Below, one piece after another: positions 1 through 6,915 of a stretch of DNA of 64,000 nucleotides (positions within the stretch are counted from its first letter, which is position 1; every line of letters begins with the position of its first letter). Location: assembly GCF_928381505.1 (NCBI RefSeq), contig NZ_CAKMSJ010000004.1:186001-250000 (forward strand), in the 5' to 3' direction. The stretch is from Rothia endophytica. Lineage in GTDB: Bacteria > Actinomycetota > Actinomycetes > Actinomycetales > Micrococcaceae. The position numbers were made by a program, and so were the translations under genes. The notes below the pieces were generated by a model, which worked only from the letters and a program-made list of their open reading frames with translations, ran no database searches and had not been told where the DNA came from.

Positions 1-49
1 AGTGAGTACTTTCAAAACAAAGCGGGTACTCTCACCAGGAACCAGCAGA

Positions 50-2161
50 CTAGCGCTCCGCCAGCACCTGCGCGATAGCGTCCAGCGCTTCTTCGTTCTG
101 CAGGGAGGACACATCGCCCAACTCCCGACCCTGGTAGAGCTCGCCCAGCAGGCGGCGGGTAATCTTGCCCGAGCGGGTCTTGGGAATATCAGCTACCGCC
201 ACCACGTCCTTAGGTTTGGCAATGGGGCCAATAGCGTGGCGGACGTGCTCCAGCAGTGCCGCTTTCAGATCCTGTGCGCTCAGTGCCCGCCCAGCCTCAG
301 ACAGGGTCACGTAGGCGACCGCCTGGTGGCCGGTCAGCTCATCCTCCACCGGGCAGACACCCGCCTCCACCACGGCCTCGTGGGTGACCAGGGCAGACTC
401 AATCTCAATGGTAGAGAGGCGGTGGCCGGAAATATTAATAACGTCGTCAATGCGGCCCAGGATGTAGGTATCGCCCAGCTCATCGGTCTTAGCGCCGTCG
501 CCAGCCAAAAACCAGCCGCGCTCGCCAAAGTGCCGCCAGTAGGAATCCAGGTAGCGCTGGGGGTTGCCCCAGACCGTACGAGCCATGGACGGCCCAATTT
601 TATCCACCACAATGAAGCCCTGCTCACCGGGCGCTACATCCTGCCCCGCCTCGTCCACCACGCGGGTTGAAATGCCGGGCACACTGCGGGTGGCGCAGCC
701 AGGCTTGGGCTCCAGGGAGGTGCCAGGCACCTGCCCGGGCGCCGCGAACCTGCCCGCCGGGGCAAACTGGGGGTCGTGCGGGCGCGGGGAGCAGACCGTT
801 GAGCCGGTCTCTGACTGCCACCAGGTATCAATGAAGGACGCGGTGCCGCCGCCCACGTGGGTGCGCAACCAGCGCCAGGCTTCGGGGTTAATAGATTCCC
901 CTACCGACCCCAGCAGGCGCACCGATGAGAGGTCGTACTTGCCAGCGGGTGGTCCATCCGGGAAGGCACCCATCAGCGAGCGAATCAGGGTGGGGGCGGT
1001 GTAGTAGTTGGTCACGCGATAGCGCTCGATAATCTCAAAGTGGCGCTCAAAGGTGGGGGTGTTGGGGGTGCCCTCGTAAATGACCTGGCTGACGCCGCCC
1101 AGCAGCGGCCCGTAAATTTCGTAGGTGTGGGCGGTGACCCAGGCAAGGTCGGCAGTACACCAGTGCACGGTGTCGCGGACGCGGGCGGGGTCGTTGGTGG
1201 CCGCCAGTTCATCGACGCGCAGGGTGCCGTCCGCTCCCGTGGTTTCAGGCAGCAGGTCAAAGAGCAGGGCGTGGGTGTAGGCGGTCTGGGTTAGGTAGCC
1301 GCCGGTAGTGTGCACCAGGCCTTTGGGCTTGCCCGTGGTGCCGGAGGTGTAGATGATGAAGAGCGGGGTCTCAGCGTCAAAGAACTCGGGGGAGTGGGTC
1401 TCAGGCAGACCCTCGATGAGCTCGTGGTACCAGACGTCGCGGCCCGGCGTCCAGGGCACAGCGGCCCGTGCTTGGTCGGTGCCAGCCGTGCGATCCACCA
1501 CGATGATGTGCTCAATCTGGTTCTCACCGGAGCACGCCTCATCGGCGTTCACTTTGACCGGTACGACCGAGCCGCGGCGATTCTGCCCGTCGGTGGTGAT
1601 GAGTACCTTGGCGCCGGTGTCCTCAACGCGGAAGCGCAGCGCCTCGGCTGAGAAGCCACCGAAGACCAGGGAGTGAATAGCGCCGATGCGGGCGCAGGCC
1701 AGGGTGAAAATCACCGTTTCAGGGATAACTGGCAGGTAGATGACGACCCGGTCACCCTTGGTGACGCCCAGTTTTTCTAGGCCGTGGGCGGCGCGGGCGA
1801 CGCGACGCTGTAACTCGGCGTAGGTAATGGCCTGGCGGTTGCCGGGTTCCCCCTCAAAGAAGAGCGCCACTTTATCACCGCGGCCGGCCTCAACATGGCG
1901 GTCTACGCAGTTGTAGGAAGTATTGAGCGTCCCACCCTCAAACCAGCGAATCTGCGGCACCGTGAACTGCTCTACACCCTCAGGATTGGTGCCCAGGCTC
2001 TGGGGTTTTATGAAGGTGTGAGCCTTCTGCCAGGTGGTTTCCCAATGCAGGCGCTGCGCCTGTGCCTCCCAGAAAGCGACGCGGGCGGCGTCGGATTCGT
2101 GCGCTGGGTTAGGTGTGGGGTTCGCGGGATTGGTGTAGGTGAAGGTGGCAGGTGCGCCCAA
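50..2161 (-). CDS. acs: acetyl-coenzyme A synthetase
   Basis: Acetate-CoA ligase of 703 aa, which makes acetyl-CoA from acetate, ATP and CoA through an acetyl-AMP intermediate in the cytoplasm. The AMP-binding signature YTSGTTGKPKG lies near residue 272. The C-terminal PKTRSGKITRR motif near residue 665 carries the lysine that protein acetyltransferases usually modify in this family. Length fits the roughly 650-residue family plus an N-terminal extension. The start is a TTG preceded by GGGAGA, which itself lies in the 3' strand of the P1 stem of an S-box riboswitch candidate just upstream. The region after the stop runs off the window. Family assignment is very secure; SAM control is inferred from the leader. 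Confidence 0.95.
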   Translation of the reverse strand: MGAPATFTYTNPANPTPNPAHESDAARVAFWEAQAQRLHWETTWQKAHTFIKPQSLGTNPEGVEQFTVPQIRWFEGGTLNTSYNCVDRHVEAGRGDKVALFFEGEPGNRQAITYAELQRRVARAAHGLEKLGVTKGDRVVIYLPVIPETVIFTLACARIGAIHSLVFGGFSAEALRFRVEDTGAKVLITTDGQNRRGSVVPVKVNADEACSGENQIEHIIVVDRTAGTDQARAAVPWTPGRDVWYHELIEGLPETHSPEFFDAETPLFIIYTSGTTGKPKGLVHTTGGYLTQTAYTHALLFDLLPETTGADGTLRVDELAATNDPARVRDTVHWCTADLAWVTAHTYEIYGPLLGGVSQVIYEGTPNTPTFERHFEIIERYRVTNYYTAPTLIRSLMGAFPDGPPAGKYDLSSVRLLGSVGESINPEAWRWLRTHVGGGTASFIDTWWQSETGSTVCSPRPHDPQFAPAGRFAAPGQVPGTSLEPKPGCATRSVPGISTRVVDEAGQDVAPGEQGFIVVDKIGPSMARTVWGNPQRYLDSYWRHFGERGWFLAGDGAKTDELGDTYILGRIDDVINISGHRLSTIEIESALVTHEAVVEAGVCPVEDELTGHQAVAYVTLSEAGRALSAQDLKAALLEHVRHAIGPIAKPKDVVAVADIPKTRSGKITRRLLGELYQGRELGDVSSLQNEEALDAIAQVLAER

Positions 2162-2170
2162 GGGGTTCTC

Positions 2171-2315
2171 CCATCGGTAGCTGGCAGTAGCACCGGCGCC
2201 TCATTTAAACCTGCCCCCCTTGTTCCAAGCTCAAGTGCTTTGACGGTGGGGGCTGGTATGGCGTGGTTGCTGCGATCGTTGGCGAGCCAGGTCTCTGAAA
2301 TCGCTCTGGATGGTT
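2171..2315 (-). promoter_or_regulatory. SAM-I (S-box) riboswitch candidate upstream of acs
   Basis: Read on the minus strand, the leader has CCATC (P1 5'), CAGAG, a P2 helix GCGAT/ATCGC, AGAGACC, CAGCAACC, an enlarged P3 with CCCCC/GGGGG, then CCGGTGCTA and GATGG (P1 3'). This is the order of the S-box core. P2 covaries with the copy in front of ssuB (GCGAC/GTCGC there). P1 3' overlaps the GGGAG ribosome-binding site of acs, so SAM binding would be expected to block translation. The acs target is unusual for this class. The P3 arm is longer than in the ssuB copy. Confidence 0.65.
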
Positions 2316-2361
2316 TGCGTGCCCTTCCAGCTTAAAGCCCGCCTGGGTGGCTGCTCTAACC

Positions 2362-2397
2362 GTGACGCCCCTTAACGTTTGTGACGCTCCGTGACAG
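2362..2397 (-). promoter_or_regulatory. putative operator, GCGTCAC direct repeats (acs copy)
   Basis: On the minus strand two GCGTCAC heptamers and one degenerate CTGTCAC are spaced 10 and 19 bp apart around a conserved AAACGTTAAGG. The same arrangement occurs at 5432-5467. Spacing of one and about two helical turns suggests a binding site for a transcription factor. The regulator is not identifiable from the window. Confidence 0.5.
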
Positions 2398-2421
2398 CCC
2401 GCCGTCCGCCGGCGCCTCTCA

Positions 2422-2490
2422 CCCGATGTAACCCAAAGCTTCACGGGCATGAAGTAAGAACATGCCCGTGAAGTCTCGGCTTACATCGGG
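2422..2490. repeat. PalA1, long palindrome (solo copy)
   Basis: Two 30-nt arms (2422-2451 and 2461-2490), 26 of 30 positions complementary, around a 9-nt loop AAGTAAGAA. The arms begin CCCGATGTAA and end TTACATCGGG. The same element brackets the AbiEi/DUF559 gene at 5647-6561. It lies between the ssuC 3' end and the acs leader. There is no T-tract, so it is not a standard terminator. Confidence 0.9.
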
Positions 2491-2501
2491 TGGCCGGGGG
2501 T

Positions 2502-3359
2502 CTAGTTAGAGGGGAAGCGCGTCTTGACCCAGCGTTCAAAGGCGCCCAGAGCCAGGTCGGTCAGCTTACCCAAAATTGCGAGCAGGACGATAGCCAGCAG
2601 CAGGCGGTCGGTGCGGCCGTTGTTCTGGGAGTCAGTGAGTAAGAACCCCAGCCCCATGGACGCACCTAGCAGCTCAGCTGCCACCAGGAAGAGCCAGGCC
2701 TGAGCGAGGGCCAGACGCAGCCCTGAGACCACCGCGGGCAAAACCGCCGGTAGCTGAACCGTAGTGAAGAGACCCAGCCCGCGGATGCCGAAGGTGCGGG
2801 CAGCTTCAACCAGTTTGGGGTCCACATGGGAAAGCGCGGCTGAGACGGTGGTATAGACCGGGAAAAACGCACCGATGGCGATGAGAGTGACCTTTGAGTT
2901 CTCACCGATGCCAATCCATAGCAGCAACAGGGGAACCCAGGCCAGAGAGGGAACAGCGCGTAGCGCCCCAATGGTGGGGGCCGCGAGCAGGTTAGCCCAG
3001 CGGGAGAGGCCCACCCAGGCACCCAATGCCAGGCCCAAGAGGGCACCGATGGTGAAACCAAGGAGGACACGCTGGGTTGAGATCGCAATGTGTATTCCCA
3101 GCTGGCCGCGTCCAAGAAGGTCAAGGGCTGCTGCAACCACCCTAGATGGTGCGGGCAACTGGACGGCGCTGAACACCCCGGTCAAGCTCAGGTACTGCCA
3201 GAGCGCCAGCAGAGTGAGAGGAAGCAGAGCGCCTAACCAGGGCAGCCAGCGGTTGCCCCGGGTGCTCAGTTGCACGGGCCGTGAGGACGCCCCCGCCCGG
3301 CTACGTGCTACTCGCTTAGTTTCGGAGGGGCGGGTATCAGTGGCTGGAAGCAAGGACAT
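2502..3359 (-). CDS. ssuC: sulfonate-type ABC transporter permease (SsuC-like)
   Basis: Membrane permease of 285 aa, last gene of the ssuBAC operon. About six hydrophobic segments follow a cytoplasmic N-terminus of some 40 residues. The ABC-permease EAA loop is visible as EAARTFGIRGLG near residue 185, the surface that contacts the ATPase. It starts 2 nt after the ssuA stop, so the two are translationally linked. The partner binding protein and ATPase are of the nitrate/sulfonate/taurine class, and the operon leader carries a SAM-I riboswitch, which points to organosulfur import during sulfur limitation. Exact substrate (sulfonate versus taurine) is not determinable here. Confidence 0.85.
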   Translation of the reverse strand: MSLLPATDTRPSETKRVARSRAGASSRPVQLSTRGNRWLPWLGALLPLTLLALWQYLSLTGVFSAVQLPAPSRVVAAALDLLGRGQLGIHIAISTQRVLLGFTIGALLGLALGAWVGLSRWANLLAAPTIGALRAVPSLAWVPLLLLWIGIGENSKVTLIAIGAFFPVYTTVSAALSHVDPKLVEAARTFGIRGLGLFTTVQLPAVLPAVVSGLRLALAQAWLFLVAAELLGASMGLGFLLTDSQNNGRTDRLLLAIVLLAILGKLTDLALGAFERWVKTRFPSN

Positions 3360-3361
3360 GG

Positions 3362-4405
3362 CTATTCACTCACCAGCGTCGAGATACGTGCAGGGTCAGC
3401 CTTGGTGGCAAACGAATCGTGGATGAGACTGCCCAAAGCGGAGTCCACATCAGCCTGGGTGGCGACGTCCCCGGACTCAACCAGGTAGGGGCCAACCCTT
3501 GTCAGCACGGTGCGCTGGGCCTCCCCGGGTATGTTATCAATGTCTAGATTGGTTCGTTCCCAGACGGTGCGTGCGGTTTCTAGCGTGACACCTGATTCAT
3601 CCGCCAGAATCTGAATGGCCTCATCTTCGTTAGCTAGAGCCCACTCGCGGGCGTACTCGTAGGTATCAACAATGGTCTGAGCAGACTCGGGATCAGAAGC
3701 GATGAAGTCCTCAGTAGCGTTCAAAAAGCCGTAGGTATTGAAGTCAACGTTGCGGTAGAAGAGGATGTTTCCGTCTTCAATTTCAGTGCCCGCCATGATG
3801 GGGTCTAGCCCGCTCCAGGCATCCACCGAGCCCTTGGTGAGAGCGGTGCGGCCGTCAGCGTGCTGGAGCTGCTCGATCGTGACATCCTGCGGTGAGACAT
3901 TGTTTTCTTCAAGTGCCTGGAGCAGGAAGAAGTAGGGGTCGGTACCCTTGGTGACTGCAACTGACTTACCGGCCAAGTCTGCAACCGAGGTGATACCGGA
4001 GTCGGGGGTGGTGACCAGAGCAGCCCATTCAGGCTGGGAGTAGAGGTCAATCACCTGAATGGGGGAGCCGTTCGACCGCGCAAGGAGCGCCGCTGACCCG
4101 GCGGTTGAGCCGACGTCAAGAACCCCAGACCGCAGAGCCTCATTAGCTTTATTCGATCCCGCTGACTGCACCCATTCCACGGTCTTACCCTCATCGTGGA
4201 GAGCTGTCTCTAGCCACCCTTTTTCCTTAATGATGAGGGAGAGCGGGTTATAGGTGGCGTAGTCGACAGTGATTGTGGTGTCCGCGGCTGAGGCTGAGAC
4301 TGAGGCCTCAGGGGTTGCGTTTTCACCTGCCAGGCAGCCGGTCAGTAGCAGGGTGCCAGCGGCCAGGAGGGAGGAGGATTGGGCGAAACGAGAAAAGATT
4401 GACAC
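3362..4405 (-). CDS. ssuA: sulfonate ABC transporter substrate-binding lipoprotein (SsuA-like)
   Basis: Periplasmic-type binding protein of 347 aa anchored as a lipoprotein: the signal sequence ends in LLLTGC with the lipid-modified Cys at residue 24. The body matches the NMT1/SsuA fold (for example TVDYATYNPLSLIIKEKGWL, and the segment SAGSNKANEALRSGVLDVG). A start further upstream is open, but the GTG at 4405 has AAGGAAA at good spacing, so I use it. It sits 86 nt after ssuB and 2 nt before ssuC. Role: captures alkanesulfonate or a related organosulfur compound and delivers it to SsuC. Confidence 0.87.
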   Translation of the reverse strand: MSIFSRFAQSSSLLAAGTLLLTGCLAGENATPEASVSASAADTTITVDYATYNPLSLIIKEKGWLETALHDEGKTVEWVQSAGSNKANEALRSGVLDVGSTAGSAALLARSNGSPIQVIDLYSQPEWAALVTTPDSGITSVADLAGKSVAVTKGTDPYFFLLQALEENNVSPQDVTIEQLQHADGRTALTKGSVDAWSGLDPIMAGTEIEDGNILFYRNVDFNTYGFLNATEDFIASDPESAQTIVDTYEYAREWALANEDEAIQILADESGVTLETARTVWERTNLDIDNIPGEAQRTVLTRVGPYLVESGDVATQADVDSALGSLIHDSFATKADPARISTLVSE

Positions 4406-4491
4406 GGGGTTTCCTTGAAATTTCGTAGTGTGTAGGTGCAAGAAGCAAGGGCCAGGTGGGGTAGATACCCGGTAAAGGAGAGGGCTGGTAC

Positions 4492-5289
4492 TTAGTGCTC
4501 TTCGACGCCGAGCTCAGCCAGCAATTCTTTGCGCAGCAAAGCGAGGTCTAGATCCCCGCGATCACGGGGCCGGTGCCCGGGCACCTCAACCGTTCGGGTA
4601 ATAGTGGCAGGCGAGTGCGGATCAGATGTGCCTAGCACAATCACGCGATCTGATAGGTAAAGAGCTTCTTCCACATCGTGGGTAACCAATAGGATGGTTG
4701 CGGGGTCCTGAGCATGAATATCCAGCAGCAGATCCTGCATTTTGATACGCGTCAGGGCATCCAGCGCACCAAAAGGCTCATCGAGCAGAAGGACGCCGGG
4801 GTTACGTGCTAGCGCTCTCGCCAGGGATGCCCGCTGCGCCATGCCTCCTGAAATCTCGCGAGGGCGATGCGCCGCATAATCCCCCAACCCCACCAACCGC
4901 AAGAGGGCATCAACATGCTGCCGGGCGTCGTCCTTAGGAGTGCCCTTGGGTAGCCCCAGAGCCACATTCTTAGCAATAGACCGCCAGGGCAAAAGCCTGG
5001 GCTCCTGAAACCCAATAGCTACTCGTGAATCTAGGCCACGAACGGCAGCGCCGTCGATGGTGACCTCACCCGCGCTGGCTGCTTCCAAACCAGCCGCTAC
5101 ACGCAGCAGCGTTGATTTACCGCAGCCTGAGGAACCAATAATCGAAATAATCTCACCCGGATAGGCGGTGAACGAAACATTTTCGAGGACCGTATGGACT
5201 GCCCCGCGCTCGCCGGCGAAGCTCTTAGCGACGCCCGAGAAATTGATTTCGCAGGCGGTGAGGGTGTGCTGTAGCGTGAGTGCGCTCAT
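4492..5289 (-). CDS. ssuB: sulfonate ABC transporter ATP-binding protein (SsuB-like)
   Basis: ABC ATPase of 265 aa. Walker A GSSGCGKST at residues 52-60, signature ISGGMAQRA, Walker B VLLLDEP, and a downstream switch His (LVTHD). These are typical of the SsuB/TauB/NrtC group. I place the start at ATG 5289, four codons inside the longest frame, because GGAGAAAG lies 5-10 nt before it. That ribosome-binding site overlaps the P1 3' strand of the S-box, suggesting translational control by SAM. First gene of ssuBAC. Confidence 0.88.
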   Translation of the reverse strand: MSALTLQHTLTACEINFSGVAKSFAGERGAVHTVLENVSFTAYPGEIISIIGSSGCGKSTLLRVAAGLEAASAGEVTIDGAAVRGLDSRVAIGFQEPRLLPWRSIAKNVALGLPKGTPKDDARQHVDALLRLVGLGDYAAHRPREISGGMAQRASLARALARNPGVLLLDEPFGALDALTRIKMQDLLLDIHAQDPATILLVTHDVEEALYLSDRVIVLGTSDPHSPATITRTVEVPGHRPRDRGDLDLALLRKELLAELGVEEH

Positions 5290-5297
5290 TGCTTTCT

Positions 5298-5386
5298 CCA
5301 TCGTTTCTTGGCGTTAGCACCGGCCCCTGTTGCGGGAGGTTGCTGCGACGTCGTGGAGCCAAGTCTCTCGGTCGCTCTGGATGGTT
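5298..5386 (-). promoter_or_regulatory. SAM-I (S-box) riboswitch upstream of ssuB
   Basis: Minus-strand order: CCATC (P1), CAGAG, GCGAC, CGAGAGAC, TTGGCTCCACGAC, GTCGC (P2), AGCAACC, CCTCCC/GGGG (P3), CCGGTGCTAAC, GATGG (P1). The conserved S-box core residues GAGAGAC, GCAACC and GGTGCTAA are all present. P1 closes on GATGGAG, which includes the ssuB Shine-Dalgarno. This fits a sulfur-starvation gene set that is switched off when SAM is plentiful. Confidence 0.85.
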
Positions 5387-5431
5387 ATCGGTGGTTTCAG
5401 CCTAAGGGTACGGTGCTGGCAAATCTAGCCT

Positions 5432-5467
5432 GTGACGCCCCTTAACGTTTGTGACGCTTCGTGACGC
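5432..5467 (-). promoter_or_regulatory. putative operator, three GCGTCAC repeats (ssu copy)
   Basis: Three exact GCGTCAC heptamers on the minus strand at spacings of 10 and 19 bp, just upstream of a possible -10 (TAGATT). All three are intact here, whereas the acs copy has one degenerate heptamer. Probably a site for a sulfur-metabolism regulator; the protein is unknown. Confidence 0.55.
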
Positions 5468-5492
5468 CCAGCCGTCCGCGGCCCCTCTCACC

Positions 5493-5557
5493 CGATGTAG
5501 CCCAAAGCTTCACCGGCATGAAGTAAGAACACGCCCGTGAAGTTTTGGCTTACATCG
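5493..5557. repeat. PalA2, palindrome upstream of AbiEi/DUF559 gene
   Basis: 28-nt arms (23 of 28 paired) around the loop AAGTAAGAA, same orientation as PalA1. It lies 90 nt before the likely start of the nuclease-like gene. Its partner PalA3 at the gene's 3' end has the reverse-complement loop, so the pair is inverted. Confidence 0.9.
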
Positions 5558-5587
5558 CTGGGCTAAAAACCGGAAACCTGCTGAAAG

Positions 5588-5596
5588 TTATCCACA
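5588..5596 (+). other. TTATCCACA motif (DnaA-box-like) in leader
   Basis: Exact TTATCCACA followed by GATTC, between PalA2 and the gene start. It matches the DnaA-box consensus. The same motif TTATCCACAG occurs in the leader of the paralogous gene (42531-42539, minus strand). Function unknown; a shared regulatory or recognition site is an inference. Confidence 0.5.
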
Positions 5597-5646
5597 GATT
5601 CATAAAACCGCTTGCCATGTCACTTTTCCAGGGGAAGAGTCGCCCC

Positions 5647-6561
5647 ATGCAGCACTTTTTCAACAGCATCAAAACGGCAGCTGAGCTTCGTCATGCTGGC
5701 TGGTCATCCGCGAATATTACCCGGACCAGCAGAAAAGGGACGCTCTTCCGCATCAATAGGGACGCCTACGTGGAGGTCTCAACCTGGAACAGCTGGGACG
5801 TCCGCAGCCAGTGTCTTGCCAGGCATGTGGCTTTTATGAAAACTCGCCGCCGCTATGTACTGAGCCATATCTCGGCGGCTCTCTGGTGGGGTGCACCAGT
5901 GCTCAGGCTTCCTCAAAAGATTTGGGTGAGCCATCCTAGCTCGACGGTGAGGTCAGGCGGCGACGTTCGCGTCAGCCGTGACAGAGGCAAGGTTTGTTCA
6001 GAAGCCTTCTTCCACCAGGGAGCCTTCCTGACCGGTCCTCTGCAAACTGCTGTAGATTGCGCTCTGACGTTACCGGTGGTTGACGCCCTTTGTATTGCTG
6101 ATTATTTCTTGCACAGGGGTGTGATGGGGGTGGCTGAATTTGAACAGGAACTAACCGTTATGAGCTGTAACGGGATTCGTAACGCCCGGGAGGTAGCCCG
6201 GCTGATGAGTGGGCACGCAGAGTCACCTGCCGAAACCGTTACGCGGTATCGCATCAAGATGTGGGGATTTGTTGATCCGCAGGAACAGGTAACCGTCAGA
6301 GTAAATGGGTTTGCTTACAGGCCTGATTTTGTGTGGGAGAAAGAGCGGGTCATTCTTGAGGTCGATGGTGGGGTCAAATATTCAGGAGCTTATGGTGACC
6401 CTGCTCAGGTAATTCGCCAGGAGAAACGGCGCCAGCGAGACCTCGAGAAGTTGGGGTATAGGGTGGTGCGCGTGCTGTGGGAGGACGTCGTCCACACCCC
6501 GGAGAACCTGCGGGCTCTACTGGTGAACGCGGGGGTTCCTCAGAGAGAACCTGCGATGTAA
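5647..6561 (+). CDS. AbiEi-like N-terminal domain fused to DUF559 (Vsr-like) nuclease domain
   Basis: Protein of 304 aa from ATG 5647, preceded by AGGGGAAG; this length equals that of its paralogue at 41515-42429. The N-terminal ~90 residues resemble the winged-helix region of AbiEi-type antitoxins. The C-terminal part has a PD-(D/E)XK, Vsr/DUF559 pattern: ESPAE at 192-196, RPDF with D227, LEVDG with E238 and D240, K244, then QRDLEKLGYRVVR. All candidate catalytic residues are present. No AbiEii toxin gene is adjacent. The stop codon TAA lies inside palindrome PalA3, and PalA2 lies upstream, so gene and hairpins look like one unit. Activity and role are not known. Confidence 0.75.
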   Translation: MQHFFNSIKTAAELRHAGWSSANITRTSRKGTLFRINRDAYVEVSTWNSWDVRSQCLARHVAFMKTRRRYVLSHISAALWWGAPVLRLPQKIWVSHPSSTVRSGGDVRVSRDRGKVCSEAFFHQGAFLTGPLQTAVDCALTLPVVDALCIADYFLHRGVMGVAEFEQELTVMSCNGIRNAREVARLMSGHAESPAETVTRYRIKMWGFVDPQEQVTVRVNGFAYRPDFVWEKERVILEVDGGVKYSGAYGDPAQVIRQEKRRQRDLEKLGYRVVRVLWEDVVHTPENLRALLVNAGVPQREPAM

Positions 6562-6618
6562 GCCATAACTTCACTGGCATGTTCTTACTTCATGCCAGTG
6601 AAGTTTCGGGCTACATCG
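6554..6618. repeat. PalA3, palindrome overlapping the nuclease gene stop
   Basis: 28-nt arms with a TTCTTACTT loop, the reverse complement of the PalA1/PalA2 loop, so this copy is inverted. The first arm contains the ATG-TAA that ends the upstream gene. The inner arms (CTTCACTGGCATG/CATGCCAGTGAAG) pair perfectly. Confidence 0.9.
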
Positions 6619-6717
6619 GACGCCCGGGCATCGTAACAGAACTCAACACGGTTCACAGTGTGAAACAGAGTCCTCAAACCTTGCCCCAGCGCCCCCTCAC
6701 CTGGTTAGACTAAAAAC

Positions 6718-6815
6718 ACGATCATGAGACCCAACGCTAAGCTCTGGCTCGTTGGGCGGCAACCCTCTCCCGTAGCGGGGTGCCCCAGATGAAGATCCGG
6801 CAGATAACTGCAAGT
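6718..6815 (+). promoter_or_regulatory. SAM-IV riboswitch
   Basis: Shows GATCATGAGACCCAACGCTA, then CTCTGGCTCGTTGGG, CGGCAACCCTC, a short hairpin with GGGGTGCCCC, and a closing GATGAAGATC. The order CATGAG / CCAACG..CGTTGG / CGGCAACCC / GGGGTGCC is that of the actinobacterial SAM-IV class. P1 pairs GATC (6720-6723) with GATC (6794-6797). It precedes a DszA/NtaA-type monooxygenase, consistent with control by SAM of organosulfur use. The 3' end is approximate. Confidence 0.85.
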
Positions 6816-6915
6816 ACGGCGCAACCAGGCGCCACCTTCACAAGAGGCTAGGCGCCATTTTGCTACCGCTAGCCAGGCACGGGGTGTGAGGGGTCAACCC
6901 GAAAGGCACCGGCTC

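Larger units (their letters stand above)
2262..2490 (-). repeat. duplicated leader block, copy 1 (palindrome, operator, S-box 5' half)
   Basis: About 230 bp that match 5338-5566 in the same orientation. The order on the minus strand is PalA hairpin, three GTCAC-type repeats, an AT-containing promoter stretch, then the first half of the S-box. The two copies flank the ssuBAC operon as direct repeats. Identity is highest in the operator and palindrome and lower in the spacer before the riboswitch. Confidence 0.8.
5338..5566 (-). repeat. duplicated leader block, copy 2
   Basis: Counterpart of 2262-2490. It holds the PalA2 hairpin, the three GCGTCAC repeats, the promoter stretch and the 5' half of the S-box of ssuB. 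Together the copies bracket ssuBAC as direct repeats about 3 kb apart, so recombination between them would delete the operon and join this leader to acs. Confidence 0.8.

Noticed and set aside
334..627. Open frames antisense or in other frames inside acs, purL, dnaX and other GC-rich genes
   Set aside because: They are codon-bias shadows with no ribosome-binding site and no recognisable protein.
5588..5596. TTATCCACA as part of a replication origin
   Set aside because: Only one perfect box per leader, no cluster, no AT-rich unwinding element and no dnaA or dnaN nearby.
5493..6618. PalA palindromes as ordinary rho-independent terminators
   Set aside because: No T-tract follows any copy, one copy lies upstream of the gene, and the stems are far longer than other terminators in the window.
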